A DNA stretch of 8,624 nucleotides from an uncultured Bacteroidota bacterium. Lineage in GTDB: Bacteria; Bacteroidota; Bacteroidia; Bacteroidales; P3. The translations under genes were made by a program, and so were the position numbers. Positions 5,927 through 8,624 of the stretch are shown piece after piece; within the stretch, counting starts at the first letter, position 1; every line of letters starts with the position of its first letter. The notes below the pieces were generated by a model. The model did no database searches. It was not told where the DNA came from and saw nothing but the letters and a program-made list of their open reading frames with translations. The stretch is from assembly GCA_900545215.1 (NCBI GenBank), contig UQXW01000065.1, forward strand, positions 1 to 8,624, read 5' to 3'.

Positions 5927-6193
5927 AATTCAAAACACGAATAAAAACCGTAATTTCATAGATTTTTGCTTTTCTGTTTCATACTTTGAAAATAAAGATA
6001 TGACTTTGTAATTTTACTATTTGAAATAACAATGGTGACAAGAAAAGGCAATTTCTTCGGTTTATCATGCTATAACTCTCTATTTTATTATTGCAGACTT
6101 GCAATAGATTTTCGTCAATCATCAATTTTTCAACTGTAGATAACCATTTCAAGCCTATTGATTAAGGAAAATGCGAATTTTATCCAGAAAAAA
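5927..6193. other. AT-rich non-coding spacer with no supported gene
   Basis: The gap between hydrolase and lipoprotein genes is about 466 bases. Apart from the terminator, the tandem repeat and the lipoprotein promoter and leader, I find nothing coding. The longest ATG frame (6032-6139, 35 codons) has no consensus promoter and no recognisable protein. The stretch is strongly A/T-rich, like the following gene, and could be a flank of the same acquired segment. Confidence 0.5.
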
Positions 6194-6224
6194 TTTGATA
6201 TTTCCAATTTTTGTTGTAGATTTG
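6194..6224 (+). promoter_or_regulatory. Promoter of the lipoprotein/beta-barrel operon
   Basis: TTTG (6194-6197), a 19-base spacer and TAGATTTG (6217-6224) form an exact match to the Bacteroidetes vegetative consensus TTTG-N19-21-TAnnTTTG. Transcription would start near 6230, leaving a leader of about 78 bases before ATG 6309, much longer than the roughly 15-25 bases expected at the other promoters here. Confidence 0.75.
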
Positions 6225-6243
6225 CAGCGTGGCTTTAAGTTTA

Positions 6244-6286
6244 CGGAATCGGCTTAAGGCTATAACTGAATTGTTTTTCGGTTCCG
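6244..6286 (+). promoter_or_regulatory. Leader hairpin upstream of the lipoprotein gene
   Basis: CGGAATCG (6244-6251) pairs with CGGTTCCG (6279-6286) over eight bases including one G-U pair, enclosing a 27-base loop. It ends 22 bases before the start codon and is followed by A/T-only sequence. It could shape translation or mRNA stability. No known riboswitch class is recognised. Confidence 0.4.
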
Positions 6287-6308
6287 ACAAATAAAATTTT
6301 TAATAGCT

Positions 6309-7391
6309 ATGTTTAAAAAGAGTACGAGGATTGCTATCCTCATTGGTTTGGTAGGTCTATTCTTTGCTTGTGAAGAAGATAGGCACGATTTAGAAAAGTC
6401 ACAGGCATGTCAAAAGAAAACTAGTTTGGAGCAACTTTCTTTTGACAAATTCTTATCATTTCCATCGTTCGATGAATTAGAAAAAGAATTAGGGGTATTA
6501 TCTGAATTGAGTTACGAAGAACAAATTGCCAAAGAAGAGAAACAAAATTTCGTCTCCATCGATAGGATATACGAGGAGATAAACTTGGCAGAAGAAGAAC
6601 TTTTGAAACCTTATGAAGATTTAAACGAAGACGAATTGGCTAAAATGCCTAGGATAACCTCCAAAACACATGATATGTATGCAGACATCTTATTAACTGA
6701 TACGTTAGAAGGAGGTTGGTTATTTGAAGTGCCTGATGCGTACAGCAAATATAGCAAGGTCTTGAACAGACAATCTTTGGTAAAAGTAGATGGCAAAATA
6801 TTTCAGTTCAAAAGAGATGTTACTAAGATAATTGAGGATGGTGATGCTTCAAAAATAAAGTATTTGAGCAATATAACCAATACTGATACGAACTTGAGAA
6901 TAACAGTGTTGAAATTTTATCCTGAAACTAATGTTTATAAGCATGCATACAAAACAAATGGTGTATATAGAGTAGATTTAGAAAACCGTTTTAAAACTGA
7001 AAGATTTAATAGTAAATTATTTGCTTCCTATTTTTATTACAAAATCACAGTAAAGAAAAAAGCATTTGGATTACATTATATACGACACAAGCCAAAGAAA
7101 ATAACATTTGGTTTAAATTTATCAGGCAATACTGTCAATGGGTTTAGAAGAGGTGGAAATGGTTTGGTGGCAGAGACTCATTGTTGGAATAATGGAGTTA
7201 CTCGATATATATATAGTTACATATATGATGACTATTTTGTAGCTGCACCGTATAATAAGAATGTTTTATGGTACTTTGCACACCTACATTATAACGATGC
7301 TAATAATCTTCCAAGGTTGGGCAATGTACGAAATAATATTACTGTGGTTTGTAGCAAAAATCGCACTATATCATTTACCATGAATTACTAA
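6309..7391 (+). CDS. Surface lipoprotein of unknown function
   Basis: A 360-residue protein that I do not recognise with certainty. It starts MFKKSTRIAILIGLVGLFFAC, a lipoprotein signal peptide with the acceptor cysteine at residue 21. The next residues, EED, resemble the acidic export signal that sends Bacteroidetes lipoproteins to the outer face. Residues about 38-115 are acidic and helical, with repeated SFDELEKELG- and EEINLAEEELL-like segments, possibly a coiled coil. Residues about 115-360 are rich in Tyr, Asn and Lys and look beta-structured. The acidic helical region followed by a beta domain recalls the poorly known lipoproteins of Bacteroides with DUF4848-like domains, an uncertain resemblance. 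It is markedly AT-rich: 27% G+C in the sampled bases 6901-6960 against 42% in 7621-7680 of the next gene. This suggests recent transfer. Its TAA overlaps an ATG by one base and the beta-barrel gene follows 20 bases later. Confidence 0.8.
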   Translation: MFKKSTRIAILIGLVGLFFACEEDRHDLEKSQACQKKTSLEQLSFDKFLSFPSFDELEKELGVLSELSYEEQIAKEEKQNFVSIDRIYEEINLAEEELLKPYEDLNEDELAKMPRITSKTHDMYADILLTDTLEGGWLFEVPDAYSKYSKVLNRQSLVKVDGKIFQFKRDVTKIIEDGDASKIKYLSNITNTDTNLRITVLKFYPETNVYKHAYKTNGVYRVDLENRFKTERFNSKLFASYFYYKITVKKKAFGLHYIRHKPKKITFGLNLSGNTVNGFRRGGNGLVAETHCWNNGVTRYIYSYIYDDYFVAAPYNKNVLWYFAHLHYNDANNLPRLGNVRNNITVVCSKNRTISFTMNY

Positions 7392-7411
7392 TGATTAATA
7401 ATTGGATTAGA

Positions 7412-8134
7412 ATGAAAAAGATAGTTTTGATTGCGGCTTTGATGCTGTGCGGTATCGGGGCAATGGCTCAGTATAACATGAGCAAGGCAGAGGATTTCAA
7501 AAGGCACAACTTCGGATTGGGTGTGAACTTCGGCAGTTTTCCTCTTCATAAGGATTATTGTGAAGCGATTGCAACGCATGGTTGGATGTCCGATATAAGG
7601 GTTACGAGTGCTTTTGCATGGAACGTTTCGTTCAAGTATGAGTATATGTTCAACAAAAAGTTCTCCTTGTCTGCGGAGGCGGGGTACACCAATCAGCATT
7701 TGGGGATACGCAGCGATGTATATTATCCCATACCTGCGACAGGCACTTCTTCGCATATAAGCGAGTATTCGACCATGGGGATACATCAGTTGTATGTTCC
7801 GATAATGGCGAACTACCGTTTGAGGGTGGCTGATTGTGCGAACTTCGTAATCGGTGCAGGTGTCAACGCCTCTCTTGCTTTCAAGGATAAATTCGAGACA
7901 AAGGATTTAACGAGTAATGTCGGAGTGAAGTTCAAGAATGCGGTGGATATGGATTTCGTTTTGAGGGCAGGTTTTGAAATCGGAAGCCTTCACAGAATGC
8001 AGGTTAATGCAACGTACATGGTTTCTCCGATGTATAATTTGGAGTTTTACAGGGGAGAGTATAGTTCCATCTTTTCCGCCCAAGAGGGAGACAATGTATC
8101 GAGGTTGATGTTCGGTTTTACGATATTCTTATAA
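7412..8134 (+). CDS. Outer-membrane beta-barrel (porin-family) protein
   Basis: A 240-residue protein from ATG 7412, with a clear signal peptide cleaved after AMA (MKKIVLIAALMLCGIGAMA, then Q). The in-frame ATG at 7391 would add seven non-signal residues (MINNWIR) before a complete signal peptide, so 7412 is preferred. The mature protein has alternating hydrophobic and polar residues in successive strands: FGLGVNFGSFPL, FAWNVSFKYEYMF, SLSAEAGYTNQHLGI, MANYRLRV, NFVIGAGVNASLAF, MDFVLRAGFEI, RMQVNATYMV, and RLMFGFTIFL at the C-terminus. This fits a small 8- to 10-strand barrel of the outer-membrane protein families common in Bacteroidetes. Substrate or partner is unknown. No promoter is seen in the 20-base gap, so it is likely cotranscribed with the lipoprotein, although base composition differs. 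A strong terminator follows. Confidence 0.85.
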   Translation: MKKIVLIAALMLCGIGAMAQYNMSKAEDFKRHNFGLGVNFGSFPLHKDYCEAIATHGWMSDIRVTSAFAWNVSFKYEYMFNKKFSLSAEAGYTNQHLGIRSDVYYPIPATGTSSHISEYSTMGIHQLYVPIMANYRLRVADCANFVIGAGVNASLAFKDKFETKDLTSNVGVKFKNAVDMDFVLRAGFEIGSLHRMQVNATYMVSPMYNLEFYRGEYSSIFSAQEGDNVSRLMFGFTIFL

Positions 8135-8183
8135 TATATAAATAGGTATAGTCGGGCTGTATCAAGAACCGATTGCAAGGAGG

Positions 8184-8230
8184 GCAGGCATGAGAGCTGG
8201 AAGAGGGCTTTCATGCCTGCATTTTATTTT
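8184..8230 (+). terminator. Strong Rho-independent terminator after the beta-barrel gene
   Basis: The 14-base arms at 8184-8197 and 8207-8220 pair with one G-U and no mismatches around a 9-base loop, followed at once by ATTTTATTTT (8221-8230). It is the most convincing terminator in the window and separates the beta-barrel gene from gyrA. Confidence 0.85.
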
Positions 8231-8236
8231 GCCGCC

Positions 8237-8269
8237 TTGGCTGCTGTTCGGATTTTTTTCGTACCTTTG
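8237..8269 (+). promoter_or_regulatory. gyrA promoter
   Basis: TACCTTTG (8262-8269) matches TAnnTTTG, with TTG (8237-8239) 22 bases upstream as a possible -33 element. The ATG is 32 bases further on. The -7 element is embedded in CGTAC-CTTT-GTACG (8260-8273), an inverted repeat that could bind a regulator or be chance. Confidence 0.6.
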
Positions 8270-8301
8270 TACGTTGATTTTAACGTATTATTGAACGCAT
8301 A

Positions 8302-8624
8302 ATGGATTTGGAGAACGAAAGAATACACAGGGTAAACATCGAAACCCAGATGAAGCAGGCGTATATCGACTATGCCATGAGCGTCATCGTTGCGAGAGCT
8401 TTGCCTGATGCGAGAGATGGTTTGAAGCCCGTACACCGGAGAATACTTTATGCCATGGGGGATATGGGAATGACTTACAATACCAAGCATAAGAAGTCTG
8501 CCAGAATCGTGGGTGAGGTGCTCGGTAAGTACCACCCTCATGGGGATAGCTCTGTTTACATGGCAATGGTGAGAATGGCTCAAAAGTGGTCGTTGAGATA
8601 TACCATGATTGATGGACAGCCATC
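8302..8624 (+). CDS. gyrA: DNA gyrase subunit A, N-terminal part (cut by window edge)
   Basis: The GyrA subunit of gyrase breaks and rejoins DNA to introduce negative supercoils using ATP. The first 107 codons are present. They show the conserved IDYAMSVIVARALPDARDG, LKPVHRRILYAM, KKSARIVGEVLGKYHPHGD and VRMAQ blocks of the type IIA topoisomerase A subunit. The TYNTKHKKSAR segment and GEVLGKYHPHGDSSVY region fit GyrA better than ParC. The catalytic tyrosine lies beyond the window. Residue numbers coincide with E. coli GyrA, so Ser83 is retained, while the Asp87 position of the quinolone region is Met87. The sequence ends DGQPS (Ser inferred from two bases), where many GyrA proteins have DGQGNFGS. 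The ATG at 8302 is preceded by its own promoter and the start MDLENERI is typical in length. Confidence 0.95.
   Translation, partial: MDLENERIHRVNIETQMKQAYIDYAMSVIVARALPDARDGLKPVHRRILYAMGDMGMTYNTKHKKSARIVGEVLGKYHPHGDSSVYMAMVRMAQKWSLRYTMIDGQP

Noticed and set aside
6032..6139. 35-codon ATG frame in the spacer before the lipoprotein gene
   Set aside because: No exact TAnnTTTG promoter (only TGACTTTG, one base off), no recognisable peptide features, and A/T-driven composition.
7391..7411. ATG at 7391 overlapping the lipoprotein stop as the beta-barrel gene's start
   Set aside because: It would place MINNWIR ahead of a complete signal peptide starting MKKIVLIAAL at 7412. The overlap may still aid translational coupling.

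Overview
The window reads as chromosomal DNA from a member of the Bacteroidetes, most likely the order Bacteroidales. Four things point there. Promoters have the phylum's TAnnTTTG -7 element. Start codons lack strong Shine-Dalgarno sequences. A GDSL-like hydrolase ends in what looks like a type IX secretion (T9SS) sorting tail. A lipoprotein has an acidic run right after its lipid-modified cysteine, as in surface-exported Bacteroidetes lipoproteins. A T9SS tail favours a Porphyromonas- or Tannerella-like relative over classical Bacteroides, but that is inference; genus cannot be read from the sequence.

Layout: three genes run leftward. These are a thioredoxin-fold envelope protein (61-738, own promoter) and a probable two-gene transcript of glucose-6-phosphate isomerase (pgi, 2220-3509) followed by an ArsB/CitM-type membrane transporter (957-2180). 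Five loci run rightward: a broken HNH endonuclease gene (3683-4520), a secreted SGNH hydrolase (4769-5842), an AT-rich surface lipoprotein (6309-7391) tightly followed by an outer-membrane beta-barrel protein (7412-8134), and the first 107 codons of gyrA (8302 to the window edge). Leftward and rightward blocks diverge at about 3510-3680.

Regulation is unusually readable. TAnnTTTG elements sit 24-33 bases before the start codons of the thioredoxin-like gene, pgi, the hydrolase and gyrA, and 85 bases before the lipoprotein gene, which has a hairpin-bearing leader. Hairpin terminators follow the transporter, the HNH locus, the hydrolase and the beta-barrel gene. pgi and gyrA are housekeeping genes; the lipoprotein and HNH loci are much more AT-rich and look like accessory insertions.

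I see no CRISPR array, complete insertion sequence, tRNA or rRNA. The most unusual structure is a diverged intergenic repeat found after the transporter and before the hydrolase (46 of 55 aligned positions identical, with a 21-base extra block in one copy). It is built around CGCCG/CGGCG terminator stems. Other points of note are the HNH gene, which has lost its frame and perhaps its start codon, and the GyrA N-terminus with methionine at the position equivalent to E. coli Asp87.
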